A stretch of DNA of 17,938 nt from Ignavibacteriales bacterium (GTDB taxonomy: Bacteria > Bacteroidota > Ignavibacteria > Ignavibacteriales > Melioribacteraceae): NCBI GenBank assembly GCA_007280825.1, contig QYQI01000114.1, forward strand, positions 1 through 17,938, in the 5' to 3' direction. The notes under the pieces are model-generated. The model was not told the DNA's origin, did not search any database, and saw only the letters and a list, made by a program, of their open reading frames with translations. The position numbers were made by a program, and so were the translations under genes. Of this stretch, positions 1 through 6,752 are shown one piece after another; within the stretch, counting starts at the first letter, position 1, and every line of letters begins with the position of its first letter.

Positions 1-1
1 G

Positions 2-361
2 TTGCTCGGTTCATTTTGGTATAGTCCTTTTATTCTTGGAAAGATATGGATGGAGTCCCTGGATAAATCTGAAGAGGATCTAAAAAAAGATTTTAAACCA
101 CTTAAAACATACGGACTATCATTTATCAGCCATTTGGTTATGGCTTTTGGTCTAGCACAAATAATGACTTTTATGGACGCATATTCAGTTCCGCAAGGAA
201 TCAGAGTTGCGTTTTTATGCTGGATCGGATTCACTGTCGCACCAATGTTAGTCAACACTCTTTTCGAAGGGAAAAAAATTAAACTGCTTGGTGTTGATAC
301 GGGCTATCATTTAATAGTTATGCTTGTCTTCGGGACAATTCTAGGAGCGTGGCCGGTTTAG
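2..361 (+). CDS. DUF1761 family integral membrane protein (5' end cut by window edge)
   Basis: The reading frame is open from the first bases of the window, so the true start lies upstream. The visible part opens with a G-S-F-W-Y-S-P motif, the hallmark near the N-terminus of DUF1761 proteins, which are small membrane proteins of about 130-140 residues; some 15-20 residues are probably missing. After a short charged stretch (EEDLKKDFK) come three hydrophobic segments at about residues 36-56, 66-84 and 98-118, which fits the family's usual four-helix layout if the missing N-terminus supplies the first helix. No enzymatic residues are evident and the family has no established function. The stop (TAG) at 359-361 is followed by about 100 bp without a clear terminator before the HAD gene. 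Confidence 0.8.
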   Translation: MLGSFWYSPFILGKIWMESLDKSEEDLKKDFKPLKTYGLSFISHLVMAFGLAQIMTFMDAYSVPQGIRVAFLCWIGFTVAPMLVNTLFEGKKIKLLGVDTGYHLIVMLVFGTILGAWPV

Positions 362-460
362 ATTTATTTCTTATCCACAATATTTAACGGTAACAGAGTA
401 TTAAAAATTTTATTTTTATCTGCAGAAAATATTTTTCAACTCATTTATTAATAATTATAC

Positions 461-1105
461 ATGAACATTAACCTTGTTGTCTTTGATCTAGATGGGACAC
501 TCATCTCTTCACACAAAACAATTTATAAAGCAACACTTCATGCGCTTAGAGAAATAAATATTTATCCGAAGATGCCCGAAGAGGATTTTTACAAAACAAT
601 CGGAATGCATTTCGAAGATATTTTCGCTCAATTTGGTTTTAGCGTTCCGGATTTTGAAAAATTTATTAACATTTATAAATCAATCTATTTCGATTATATC
701 GATTTATCGGTCGTTTATCCTGGAGTAAATGAGATCATAAATAAATTGCAGGGAAAAAATATCAAAACAGCCTTGCTTACAACAAAAGGGCAAGACCACA
801 CCGAAATAATTCTTCAGAAATTTAAATTATTTGATAAGTTCGATTATATAATGGGTAGAAGACCTGGAATAGCACACAAACCGTCACCAGAACCGCTGCT
901 TAAGATTAGCGAAGAGTTAAATATTGATATTGGAGAAACGTTAATAGTTGGAGATACCGAACTTGATATTCGGTGTGGAAAAAATGCCGGCTCCAAAACT
1001 TGTGCAGTAACTTACGGATATAGAACAGCAGAAGAATTGAAAAAAGAATTCCCGGATTTTATGATTGACAATATTCTTGATGTAGATTATATAGTTGGTG
1101 GATAG
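461..1105 (+). CDS. HAD-superfamily phosphatase (phosphoglycolate phosphatase-like, subfamily IA)
   Basis: This is a 214-residue haloacid dehalogenase hydrolase, expected to remove phosphate from a small phosphorylated metabolite in the cytoplasm. All four motifs are present: motif I V-F-D-L-D-G-T-L with nucleophile D9 and acid/base D11, motif II L-L-T-T-K-G around T107, motif III lysine K140 in H-K-P-S-P-E-P, and motif IV G-D-T-E-L-D with D165 and D169. A helical cap sits between motifs I and II (about 18-85), as in subfamily IA enzymes such as Gph and PpaX. The H-K-P-x-P-x-P signature is typical of phosphoglycolate and pyrophosphate phosphatases, but the substrate cannot be read from the sequence. 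The ATG at 461 has no visible Shine-Dalgarno site, yet it places motif I at the usual position. The gene lies 23 bp before the crotonase gene and may be cotranscribed with it. Confidence 0.88.
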   Translation: MNINLVVFDLDGTLISSHKTIYKATLHALREINIYPKMPEEDFYKTIGMHFEDIFAQFGFSVPDFEKFINIYKSIYFDYIDLSVVYPGVNEIINKLQGKNIKTALLTTKGQDHTEIILQKFKLFDKFDYIMGRRPGIAHKPSPEPLLKISEELNIDIGETLIVGDTELDIRCGKNAGSKTCAVTYGYRTAEELKKEFPDFMIDNILDVDYIVGG

Positions 1106-1128
1106 AATAATTTTTGAGGAGAGGAACC

Positions 1129-1890
1129 ATGGATAAGAATGGGAAAGTTACAACAAGTATAATCAATGGAATTGCTACAATTAATTTCACGCATCCCAAG
1201 AGCAATTCTTTACCAGCGAAGATGTTGAAGGAGATGACAGAAGCGGTCAACAAATTTGCAGAAGATAAACACGCACACGTTATAGTGATTCGCAGCGAAG
1301 GCGAAAAAGCATTTTGCGCCGGCGCTTCTTTCGATGAATTACTTGAGATAAAAGATTTCAAAGGCGGTAAAGAATTTTTTATGGGCTTTGCAAGATTAAT
1401 CAACGCTATGCGAAAATGTCCAAAATTTATTATTGCACGTGTGCAGGGCAAAGCAGTTGGAGGAGGAGTTGGGATTGCTGCCGCGGCAGACTATACCATT
1501 GCTTCTAGCGAAGCATCCGTAAAATTGAGCGAGTTGTTATTAGGCATTGGCCCGTTTGTTGTCGGTCCGGCAATAGAAAGAAAAATCGGGAAGACTGCGT
1601 TTATCACTATGTCTATTGATGCAGAATGGCATGATTCACTTTGGGCGAAGCAAATCGGGCTATACACAAAAGTCTTTGCAAACAACCACGATCTTGATGA
1701 AGCGGTTTCAGCACTTGCAAAAAAAATTGCGAGTTGTAACCTAGAGGCAATTTCCCAGATGAAAAAAGTTTTTTGGGAAGGAACAGAAAATTGGGACCAG
1801 CTTTTAGAACAACGCGCTGAAATTAGCGGAAAATTAATCCTAAGCGATTTTACAAAAAATTACATAAAAGCGTTTAAGCGCAAATTATAA
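1129..1890 (+). CDS. Enoyl-CoA hydratase/isomerase family protein (crotonase fold)
   Basis: This is a 253-residue crotonase-superfamily enzyme acting on an acyl-CoA thioester, probably in fatty-acid or branched-chain amino-acid breakdown. The two oxyanion-hole segments are clear: A-F-C-A-G-A at 61-66 and G-G-G-V-G at 111-115. The second catalytic glutamate position is kept (E135 in L-S-E-L). The first catalytic glutamate of rat crotonase (E144, in G-G-G-C-E) is glycine here (G115). The V-G-G-G-V-G-I-A and L-S-E-L-L-L-G-I-G-P pattern resembles the methylglutaconyl-CoA hydratase (LiuC-like) branch, which often lacks that first glutamate. I chose the ATG at 1129 because AGGAGAGG at 1117-1124 sits just upstream; the TTG at 1114 would put this site inside the gene. 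The exact substrate is uncertain. Confidence 0.88.
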   Translation: MDKNGKVTTSIINGIATINFTHPKSNSLPAKMLKEMTEAVNKFAEDKHAHVIVIRSEGEKAFCAGASFDELLEIKDFKGGKEFFMGFARLINAMRKCPKFIIARVQGKAVGGGVGIAAAADYTIASSEASVKLSELLLGIGPFVVGPAIERKIGKTAFITMSIDAEWHDSLWAKQIGLYTKVFANNHDLDEAVSALAKKIASCNLEAISQMKKVFWEGTENWDQLLEQRAEISGKLILSDFTKNYIKAFKRKL

Positions 1891-1935
1891 ATCGAACAGA
1901 AATAGATACGAATTAAATTTTAGGAACAACTTACT

Positions 1936-2172
1936 TTAAACATTAGTAAATAAAGCCATTCTAATTTTATTTAATATATCCGCTTCTCCGAATGCTAGAA
2001 TTTCGTTACCGCAAAACAAAGCCGGGACAACACTTGTTTTTGCAAACGGATTATTACTAACATTTATTGCTTCATAATTAAAGCCGTAGTCAGATAATTT
2101 CAATCCATCAAGTTTCTGAATGAGACTTAAGCATGTCTCACAATTATCTTTTATGTAAATAGTTAAAATCAT
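1936..2172 (-). CDS. Small thioredoxin/glutaredoxin-fold protein with CETC motif
   Basis: This is a 78-residue protein starting with a beta strand (I-L-T-I-Y-I-K) that leads into C11-E-T-C14, the two-cysteine redox motif of thioredoxin and glutaredoxin-like proteins. A V-V-P motif around P50 fits the cis-proline next to the active site, followed by F-C-G-N-E-I-L-A, the usual strand-turn-strand. The length fits a minimal glutaredoxin-like domain (about 80 residues) with no signal peptide, so it is likely cytoplasmic and may act in thiol-disulfide exchange. It lies 62 bp downstream of the Crp/Fnr gene on the same strand and may be cotranscribed. An in-frame TTG at 2184 would add MRCI and a further cysteine; the ATG at 2172 is preferred because it begins directly with the fold's first strand. 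It ends 46 bp from the convergent crotonase gene. Confidence 0.72.
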   Translation of the reverse strand: MILTIYIKDNCETCLSLIQKLDGLKLSDYGFNYEAINVSNNPFAKTSVVPALFCGNEILAFGEADILNKIRMALFTNV

Positions 2173-2233
2173 AATGCACCGCAATCATAACAAATAATAT
2201 TTGGCAAGAGTGTCGTGTGTAAGACAGATAAGA

Positions 2234-2926
2234 TTATTTTGAGGCAAGGGCTTTGAAGCTCACAGGATCCTTCAGAATAGCTTTCTTTCTATCGAAATAG
2301 AGAAGTCCTTTTTCGCGGGCGTCAGTTAATACAGTATTTACTGTTTGGCGCGAACACGCAGTCAGCTTAGCAATGTCTTGATGTGTTAAGAAGGGCTTAA
2401 TAATCAATTCTCCACCAATTCTCTTGCCATGTTCTTGAGCCAGACTGTAAACGAACGATAGAACGCGATGTTCCGCATCTTTAAAAACCAGATCTTCAAT
2501 CCGCTCACTGAATTTTTTTAGTTTCAAACCAACGAGTTTTGTAATTCTGAGATTCAGCTCCGGTATTTTTTCAATAAATTTCTGGAAATCGTTTTTGCTT
2601 ATTGCACACAGAATACTTTCTTCAATTGTGTATGCGTAATCAGTTCTTTCCCCCTCGTCAAACATTGCGAGCTCACCGAATACTTCGCCTGGGTTCACTA
2701 TTGCAATTATCAATTCCTTCCCGTCCTGCGACAAACGCGTTAGTTTTACTCTTCCTTCTTTCAAAAAAAATATTGCCCTAGATGGTTCTTTTGCAAAATA
2801 AATCGGCTGGCTTTTGGAAACGGTTTGCATGGAAGAAATTTTATTCAAGTTTTCCATGCCTTCATTTTTGAGACCCCTGAACAGATTAAAATTTTCCAAG
2901 TACCAGAGTTTTGATTTTTGAGCCAT
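2234..2926 (-). CDS. Crp/Fnr-family transcriptional regulator
   Basis: This is a 230-residue DNA-binding regulator. Residues about 15-115 form a cyclic-nucleotide-binding-like beta barrel with G-E-V-F-G-E-L-A-M-F (80-89), the phosphate-binding cassette region. Residues about 118-142 form the dimerisation helix, and 148-220 a winged helix-turn-helix, with T-H-Q-D-I-A then C-S-R-Q-T-V-N-T-V-L (191-200) as the recognition helix. The cassette lacks the R-S/T pair that holds cAMP in E. coli Crp (here E-R-T-D around 93-96), and the N-terminus has no FNR-type cysteine cluster. The signal is therefore neither classical cAMP nor an oxygen-sensing iron-sulfur cluster, as far as can be read. The ATG at 2926 gives the standard family length. 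The downstream CxxC protein and the upstream DUF6789-like gene, each with its own spacing, are candidate targets by location only. Confidence 0.92.
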   Translation of the reverse strand: MAQKSKLWYLENFNLFRGLKNEGMENLNKISSMQTVSKSQPIYFAKEPSRAIFFLKEGRVKLTRLSQDGKELIIAIVNPGEVFGELAMFDEGERTDYAYTIEESILCAISKNDFQKFIEKIPELNLRITKLVGLKLKKFSERIEDLVFKDAEHRVLSFVYSLAQEHGKRIGGELIIKPFLTHQDIAKLTACSRQTVNTVLTDAREKGLLYFDRKKAILKDPVSFKALASK

Positions 2927-2995
2927 GCTTTAATCGTAATTCTTACATTGAATTTAACTTATCTGTTTTGAGGATGCAAATTTGTTATTGTTTTA

Positions 2996-3006
2996 CAACT
3001 ATGTTG
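2996..3006. promoter_or_regulatory. Short inverted repeat upstream of the Crp/Fnr gene
   Basis: CAAC-TAT-GTTG is a perfect 4-bp inverted repeat around a 3-bp spacer, about 70 bp upstream of the Crp/Fnr start. A regulator of this family often binds near its own promoter, so it may be an operator. It does not match the TTGAT-N4-ATCAA (FNR) or TGTGA-N6-TCACA (Crp) consensus, and a repeat this short occurs often by chance. Confidence 0.15.
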
Positions 3007-3088
3007 AGTGCCTTGCAAAGTTTTTAGACTCAAATAAAAAAAGATTATTCAAATGTGGATATAAATTGTTTGATGCAGAAGTTAAATT

Positions 3089-3113
3089 AAAAGCCCTGCT
3101 TAACAGGGCTTTT
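3089..3113. terminator. Bidirectional intrinsic terminator after the DUF6789-like gene
   Basis: A perfect 10-bp stem (AAAAGCCCTG, loop CTTAA, CAGGGCTTTT) begins 12 bp beyond the stop codon of the minus-strand gene at 3126. Read on the minus strand, the stem is followed by TTTTAATTTAAC, a reasonable U-rich tract. The A/T-rich base of the stem lets it work in both directions. It separates the DUF6789-like gene from the Crp/Fnr gene, so those two are probably separate transcription units. Confidence 0.8.
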
Positions 3114-3125
3114 GTTCAGTTCTAA

Positions 3126-3566
3126 TTATTGGAATACCGGCTTATAAAGTTTGCCGACGACTGCTCCATAAAGTAGATGTCCCATCAAACTTGCCATTGC
3201 AATTAAGAATGAACCGGAGAATAACCCAGTGGAAAAACCCATTCCTTGTATTGAGGTCATCATTGGCATAACAACTAATTGTGCCATCAACCATGGTAGA
3301 ATCGCAAATGCGGCTCCTTTCACAATAGAATTAGAGAAAGAAAGTTTGTTATAAAAAATGAACCCGTAAGAAACAGCCAGAATTATCCCAACCATAAAAT
3401 GCATAAACCAACCAACGACAAGTATATTACCAAACATTGAACTAAGCATTTTGGGGATGTCCATGCTGAATCCCATTAACGGTGCCATATATGTGAACAC
3501 AGTCATTGCGACCGTTCCAACAAAACCCGCAATTAGCGCGCTCTTTAAAGAAAAATTTGATTTCAT
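3126..3566 (-). CDS. DUF6789-like small integral membrane protein
   Basis: This is a 146-residue protein with four hydrophobic segments at about residues 8-30, 43-69, 80-103 and 117-140, so it is a polytopic inner-membrane protein. The first helix holds a G-F-V-G-T-V-A-M-T-V-F pattern followed by a methionine-rich Y-M-A-P-L-M-G, seen in the DUF6789 group of Bacteroidota membrane proteins; this family match is from memory and is moderate. No catalytic residues are evident. The ATG at 3566 is supported by AGGAG (minus strand, plus-strand position about 3575-3581) 8 bp upstream. It stands alone between its own terminator at 3089-3113 and the divergent barrel-protein gene at 3781. A palindrome at 3627-3642 lies in its upstream region. 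Confidence 0.68.
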   Translation of the reverse strand: MKSNFSLKSALIAGFVGTVAMTVFTYMAPLMGFSMDIPKMLSSMFGNILVVGWFMHFMVGIILAVSYGFIFYNKLSFSNSIVKGAAFAILPWLMAQLVVMPMMTSIQGMGFSTGLFSGSFLIAMASLMGHLLYGAVVGKLYKPVFQ

Positions 3567-3626
3567 CTTATTACTCCTTTTGTTTTTAATTTCACTGTAA
3601 AATTAAAATGTACTGCAGAGGTAAAC

Positions 3627-3642
3627 TGTCAGCTATAAGACA
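3627..3642. promoter_or_regulatory. Candidate Crp/Fnr-type operator, TGTC-N8-GACA
   Basis: TGTC and GACA form a perfect inverted repeat around 8 bp, giving a 16-bp site with the same size and symmetry as Crp/Fnr-family boxes. It sits 61-76 bp upstream of the DUF6789-like start, in the space shared with the divergent gene at 3781, and a Crp/Fnr gene lies nearby. Only the outer four bases of each half-site match, so the assignment is weak. Confidence 0.25.
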
Positions 3643-3780
3643 CTTGTTCATTTCTATTATTAGTGAAGATGAAATACTTATATAAGTCAAATTATAAACC
3701 GATTGCTATTGAGCTTATCATTTCTTTTTTCGATTTTCCTAAGCAAGAAAGTGATACCCTAAATTATTACTGAGTGATTT

Positions 3781-4308
3781 ATGCAAAGCAGGACAAGTAA
3801 AATATTTCTAATTGTAATCTTGATGGGAACGCTTAACAATTTCTTTTGTCAAAGCACAAAAAATGATTGGAGCCCATTACAATTTTTGATTGGGGAATGG
3901 ACGGGAGAAGGAAATGGCGAACCGGGAGAAGCAGTCGGTTCATCAACATTCTCTTTCGATTTACAAAACACAATCTTGATAAGAAAAAGTTACGCAGATT
4001 ATCCGGCAGCAAATAATCGCCCTGCATTTCGGCATGATGACCTTATGATAATATATCAGGAGAACAAATCTATTAAAGCAATTTATTTTGATAACGAAGG
4101 ACATGTAATAAAATACTCGGTAAGCTTATCAAAAGATCTGGATACAATTACATTCGTAAGTGATATTAATCCTGCCGTACCAAGATTTCGGCTAACATAC
4201 ACAAAGAGCAAAGAGAACACTATGAAAATTAGTTTTGAATTTGCCCCGCCCGGTAAACCCGAAGAGTTCTCAAAATATTTGGATGGAGTTGTTAAAAAGA
4301 AAATATAA
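3781..4308 (+). CDS. Exported nitrobindin/lipocalin-like beta-barrel protein
   Basis: This is a 175-residue protein with an N-terminal hydrophobic signal (residues about 7-23) that probably ends near F-F-C-Q; if C23 is lipidated it would be a lipoprotein, but the lipobox is poor. The mature part starts with F-L-I-G-E-W-T-G-E-G-N-G (35-46), matching the G-x-W-x-G-x-G signature at the first strand of nitrobindin/THAP4-like barrels. Alternating hydrophobic residues follow to the end, as expected for a small barrel. Nitrobindins hold heme with a histidine near the C-terminus; no histidine occurs in the last 60 residues here, so heme binding is doubtful. A generic small-molecule-binding barrel is a better description. 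It is followed after 5 bp by the VOC gene, suggesting a two-gene operon. Confidence 0.6.
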   Translation: MQSRTSKIFLIVILMGTLNNFFCQSTKNDWSPLQFLIGEWTGEGNGEPGEAVGSSTFSFDLQNTILIRKSYADYPAANNRPAFRHDDLMIIYQENKSIKAIYFDNEGHVIKYSVSLSKDLDTITFVSDINPAVPRFRLTYTKSKENTMKISFEFAPPGKPEEFSKYLDGVVKKKI

Positions 4309-4313
4309 ACCGA

Positions 4314-4658
4314 ATGCACGCCGATCTTAAATATCATCATCTGGGAATTCCGACAAAAGAAAAACGAGCCGGAGAAACTTATCTTGAAGAATTCAAAGTT
4401 TATGTCTCCGGTTACGATACAAGTCCGTATAAAATAGAATGGATGCGTTTTGAAGAAGGAGCGCCAACGCCGGAATTGGTGAAGACAGTTCCTCATGTTG
4501 CATTCGAAGTTGATGATTTAAATGAAGCAATCAAAGGGAAAGAAATTTTGGTTGAACCAAATAGTCCATCGCCCGGCGTAATGGTTGCTTTTATTGTTGA
4601 TAACGGTGCACCGGTAGAATTTTTACAAATAGATAGATCAATAGCCAAAGATTTTTAG
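4314..4658 (+). CDS. VOC (glyoxalase/bleomycin-resistance/dioxygenase) superfamily protein
   Basis: This is a 114-residue cytoplasmic protein of the vicinal-oxygen-chelate fold. It opens with Y-H-H-L-G-I-P-T (7-14), the first strand, which normally carries the first metal-ligand histidine. A second module begins at V-P-H-V-A-F-E-V-D-D-L (59-69), with the second histidine, and ends at P-V-E-F-L-Q-I, where E supplies the last ligand in this fold. One VOC chain has two beta-alpha-beta-beta-beta modules; the first module here is short, which is common in methylmalonyl-CoA epimerase- and glyoxalase-like members of unknown substrate. The ATG at 4314 follows the previous stop by 5 bp, implying translational coupling to the barrel-protein gene. 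The reaction cannot be predicted. Confidence 0.82.
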   Translation: MHADLKYHHLGIPTKEKRAGETYLEEFKVYVSGYDTSPYKIEWMRFEEGAPTPELVKTVPHVAFEVDDLNEAIKGKEILVEPNSPSPGVMVAFIVDNGAPVEFLQIDRSIAKDF

Positions 4659-4754
4659 TTTATGAAAAGGTCACAGAGGCAAAAACATTTGATGAGTGCG
4701 AAAACTTAAAGATGAAAAATCTTAAGATTAACTCATAACTAATAACTTAAAACC

Positions 4755-5567
4755 ATGTCTCAGGTTTATTTATCTGAAATCAACATCTACCCAGTTAAAT
4801 CCCTTGGTGGAATTTCTCTGCAAAATTCTGATGTAACAGACCGCGGACTAAAACATGACCGAAGATGGTTGATAATCAATAACGAAGGAAAATTTATTAC
4901 ACAGCGAGCACACCCGCAGTTAGCGTTGATCGAGACAAAGATCAACGGCAATAAATTAATTTTAGGACATAAGACAAAAGATATTCCTCCGCTTGTAATT
5001 CCAATTTATCACGAAAGCGTAGAAATTGTTCTGGTAAGCATTTGGCAAGACCTGGTTGAAGCGCGTGTTGTTGGTAAATATGCCGACGAATGGCTAAGCG
5101 ATGCATTAGGTATTAAATGCAGATTGGTTTACATGCACGATGGAACACAACGGTTAGTAGATCGAGCATTTGCCGCAGACAACGAAATAGTTAGTTTTGC
5201 CGACGCATATCCATTTATGATGATCGGGCAATCTTCTTTGGATGATTTAAATAGCCGGCTTAAAGAAAAATTACCAATGAATAGATTCAGACCAAATTTT
5301 GTTTTCAAGGGAGGAAATCCTTTTGATGAAGACAAATGGAAGATGATAAGAATAGGTGAAATAGTATTTAATTTAGTAAAACCATGTTCGCGATGTGTAA
5401 CAACAACCGTAAATCAAGATACCGCAGAAAAAAACGAAGAACCCTTAAAAACACTATCTACTTATAGAAGTGTTAACAACAAAATATATTTTGGACAAAA
5501 TCTTTTACACGAGGGGAACGGCACATTAAAAGTTGGCGATGAAATAGAAATACTGGAGCTTAAATAA
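4755..5567 (+). CDS. MOSC domain protein (YcbX/mARC-like molybdenum cofactor sulfurase-type)
   Basis: This is a 270-residue protein with an N-terminal MOSC beta-barrel domain (about 1-120, opening with the typical I-N-I-Y-P-V-K-S-L-G-G) and a C-terminal MOSC domain (about 130-268). The diagnostic K-P-C-S-R-C motif puts C211 and C214 at the site where YcbX and the mitochondrial amidoxime-reducing component bind molybdenum cofactor through cysteine. Other conserved motifs are R-F-R-P-N (177-181) and F-G-Q-N-L at 246-250. There is no C-terminal 2Fe-2S ferredoxin domain, unlike E. coli YcbX, so it would need a separate electron donor. Related enzymes reduce N-hydroxylated compounds, which is only a family-level guess here. 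The ATG at 4755 gives the standard start. The next gene starts directly after its stop codon. Confidence 0.88.
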   Translation: MSQVYLSEINIYPVKSLGGISLQNSDVTDRGLKHDRRWLIINNEGKFITQRAHPQLALIETKINGNKLILGHKTKDIPPLVIPIYHESVEIVLVSIWQDLVEARVVGKYADEWLSDALGIKCRLVYMHDGTQRLVDRAFAADNEIVSFADAYPFMMIGQSSLDDLNSRLKEKLPMNRFRPNFVFKGGNPFDEDKWKMIRIGEIVFNLVKPCSRCVTTTVNQDTAEKNEEPLKTLSTYRSVNNKIYFGQNLLHEGNGTLKVGDEIEILELK

Positions 5568-5969
5568 ATGTCCACGATTTATGATCTGCTGACTGGTAAC
5601 GATCTTCGCTCAATAGGTAAATCAAACGAAGTTGTTCAGCTTATAACCAGCGATCCCGTTTTGTTCGACGAAGTCTTCGATGGAATTTTTCACAGCGATA
5701 AAGTTGTGCGGGCAAGATGTGCCGATGCAGTTGAAAAAGTTGCTGTAAGATTTCCGAAAATGATTCAAAAGAAAAAATTTATAATTCTAAAAAACATAAG
5801 TAAGTTTGAACAGAAAGAAGTTGTATGGCACATTGCTTTAATGATCGGTTATTTAAAACTTACGCCAAAAGAATTAGTAAAAGCATTTAACGCATTGTAT
5901 AAATGGCTAAACACATCTGACAGCATAATAGTTAAAGCTGCATGCAATCGCTTGCAGTTCACGCGATGA
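5568..5969 (+). CDS. HEAT-like helical repeat protein, frameshifted near its 3' end
   Basis: This is a 133-residue all-helical protein with paired amphipathic helices and the V-R-A-R-C-A-D-A-V-E-K-V pattern (about 47-60) typical of HEAT-like repeats, which normally serve protein binding. Its ATG immediately follows the MOSC stop (TAA then ATG), so the two are translationally coupled. The last dozen residues (after I-I-V-K) look wrong for the family and end at a TGA at 5967-5969. The -1 frame from about 5936 instead reads C-M-Q-S-L-A and continues for some 50 codons to a stop that overlaps the next ATG. A single missing base near 5934-5941 explains this; no obvious slippery heptamer is present. 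It is either a real frameshift mutation or a sequencing indel. Confidence 0.7.
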   Translation: MSTIYDLLTGNDLRSIGKSNEVVQLITSDPVLFDEVFDGIFHSDKVVRARCADAVEKVAVRFPKMIQKKKFIILKNISKFEQKEVVWHIALMIGYLKLTPKELVKAFNALYKWLNTSDSIIVKAACNRLQFTR

Positions 5970-6088
5970 AGGAACGGAAATATTTGAAAAGCGTACGTAT
6001 AGAGATTGAAAAGCAAATGCTAACCGGCGCACCGGCAATTAAAGCAAGAGGCAGACATCTTCTAGCTGACTTCGATAAAATTAAATGA
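5936..6088 (+). pseudogene. Out-of-frame 3' end of the HEAT-like gene
   Basis: This frame encodes the natural C-terminus of the preceding helical-repeat gene, about 50 codons reading S-C-M-Q-S-L-A-V-H-A, then Y-L-K-S-V-R-I-E-I-E and ending R-G-R-H-L-L-A-D-F-D-K-I-K. The T-P/A-P-A-x-K-A-R-G-R-x-L-L pattern is what such repeat proteins typically end with. Its stop TGA at 6086-6088 overlaps the hydrolase ATG (6085-6087) as ATGA, the arrangement expected for a coupled operon, which argues that this and not 5969 is the original gene end. Upstream in this frame a TAA at 5933-5935 shows it was never an independent gene, though an internal ATG at 5966 could be mistaken for a start. Confidence 0.75.
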
Positions 6089-6735
6089 ACCTAATCACAA
6101 AAAATATCACAACACAAAAAACCGCACGATATTTTCTAATTGGCAAACCTTCAGAGAAAATAAAATCAGTTTTAATAGTTTTGCATGGTTATGGACAGCT
6201 TGCAGAAGACTTTATTAAAAATTTTGAACCTATAATAAACGAAACTGCATTGATTATTGCCCCCGAAGCATTAAATAAATTTTATATTAAAGGATTCAGC
6301 GGAAAAGTCGGCTCTACGTGGATGACGAAAGAAGACCGTGAGAATGAAATTAAAGATTATGTTAATTATCTCGATTCTGTTTATGATGATGTAATCAAAT
6401 TCGGTTTGTTATCAAAAACCAAAATAACAGTTCTCGGATTTTCACAGGGCACAACAGCAGCGTGCAGGTGGATATCGAAAGGTAAATCAAAAATAGACCG
6501 GTTAATACTTTGGGGCGGAGGAGTGCCGCCAGATGTTGACCTTGAATTATCGAAAGAATTATTTAATTCGATACAGTTAACCATTGTGGTTGGTGATAAA
6601 GACGAATTTATTTCTGTCGAACAAATTAAAGAACAAGAACAGCGCCTGGGGAAAAATAATATTAAATATTCTTTGATACTTTTTGAAGGGAAACATATTA
6701 TTAAAAAAGAAATTCTTTTAAAATTATTTCATTGA
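6085..6735 (+). CDS. Alpha/beta hydrolase, phospholipase/carboxylesterase-type
   Basis: This is a 216-residue cytoplasmic serine hydrolase of the carboxylesterase/thioesterase group. The oxyanion region V-L-H-G-Y-G-Q (32-38) is followed by the nucleophile elbow G-F-S-Q-G with S120. The catalytic aspartate is likely D173 (V-V-G-D-K-D-E-F) and the histidine H204 (F-E-G-K-H). This triad order and the G-F-S-Q-G motif are shared with small esterases of the acyl-protein thioesterase/phospholipase type (YpfH-like). Its ATG overlaps the stop of the HEAT-like reading frame by ATGA, so MOSC, HEAT-like and hydrolase genes form one operon. The gene ends only 17 bp from the convergent TPR gene. The substrate is unknown. 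Confidence 0.87.
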   Translation: MNLITKNITTQKTARYFLIGKPSEKIKSVLIVLHGYGQLAEDFIKNFEPIINETALIIAPEALNKFYIKGFSGKVGSTWMTKEDRENEIKDYVNYLDSVYDDVIKFGLLSKTKITVLGFSQGTTAACRWISKGKSKIDRLILWGGGVPPDVDLELSKELFNSIQLTIVVGDKDEFISVEQIKEQEQRLGKNNIKYSLILFEGKHIIKKEILLKLFH

Positions 6736-6752
6736 TTGTAAAAATAGATAGA

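Noticed and set aside
4083..4496. 137-codon open frame on the minus strand across the barrel and VOC genes
   Set aside because: It spans two well-supported genes on the other strand and encodes no recognisable protein.
4705..4730. Imperfect inverted repeat CTTAAAGAT ... ATCTTAAG between the VOC and MOSC genes
   Set aside because: AT-only weak stem with a bulge and no T-run after it; such structures are common by chance in this AT-rich DNA.
5930..5945. Programmed -1 ribosomal frameshift in the HEAT-like gene
   Set aside because: No X-XXY-YYZ slippery heptamer in the right frame and no clear downstream structure; a simple base loss explains it better.
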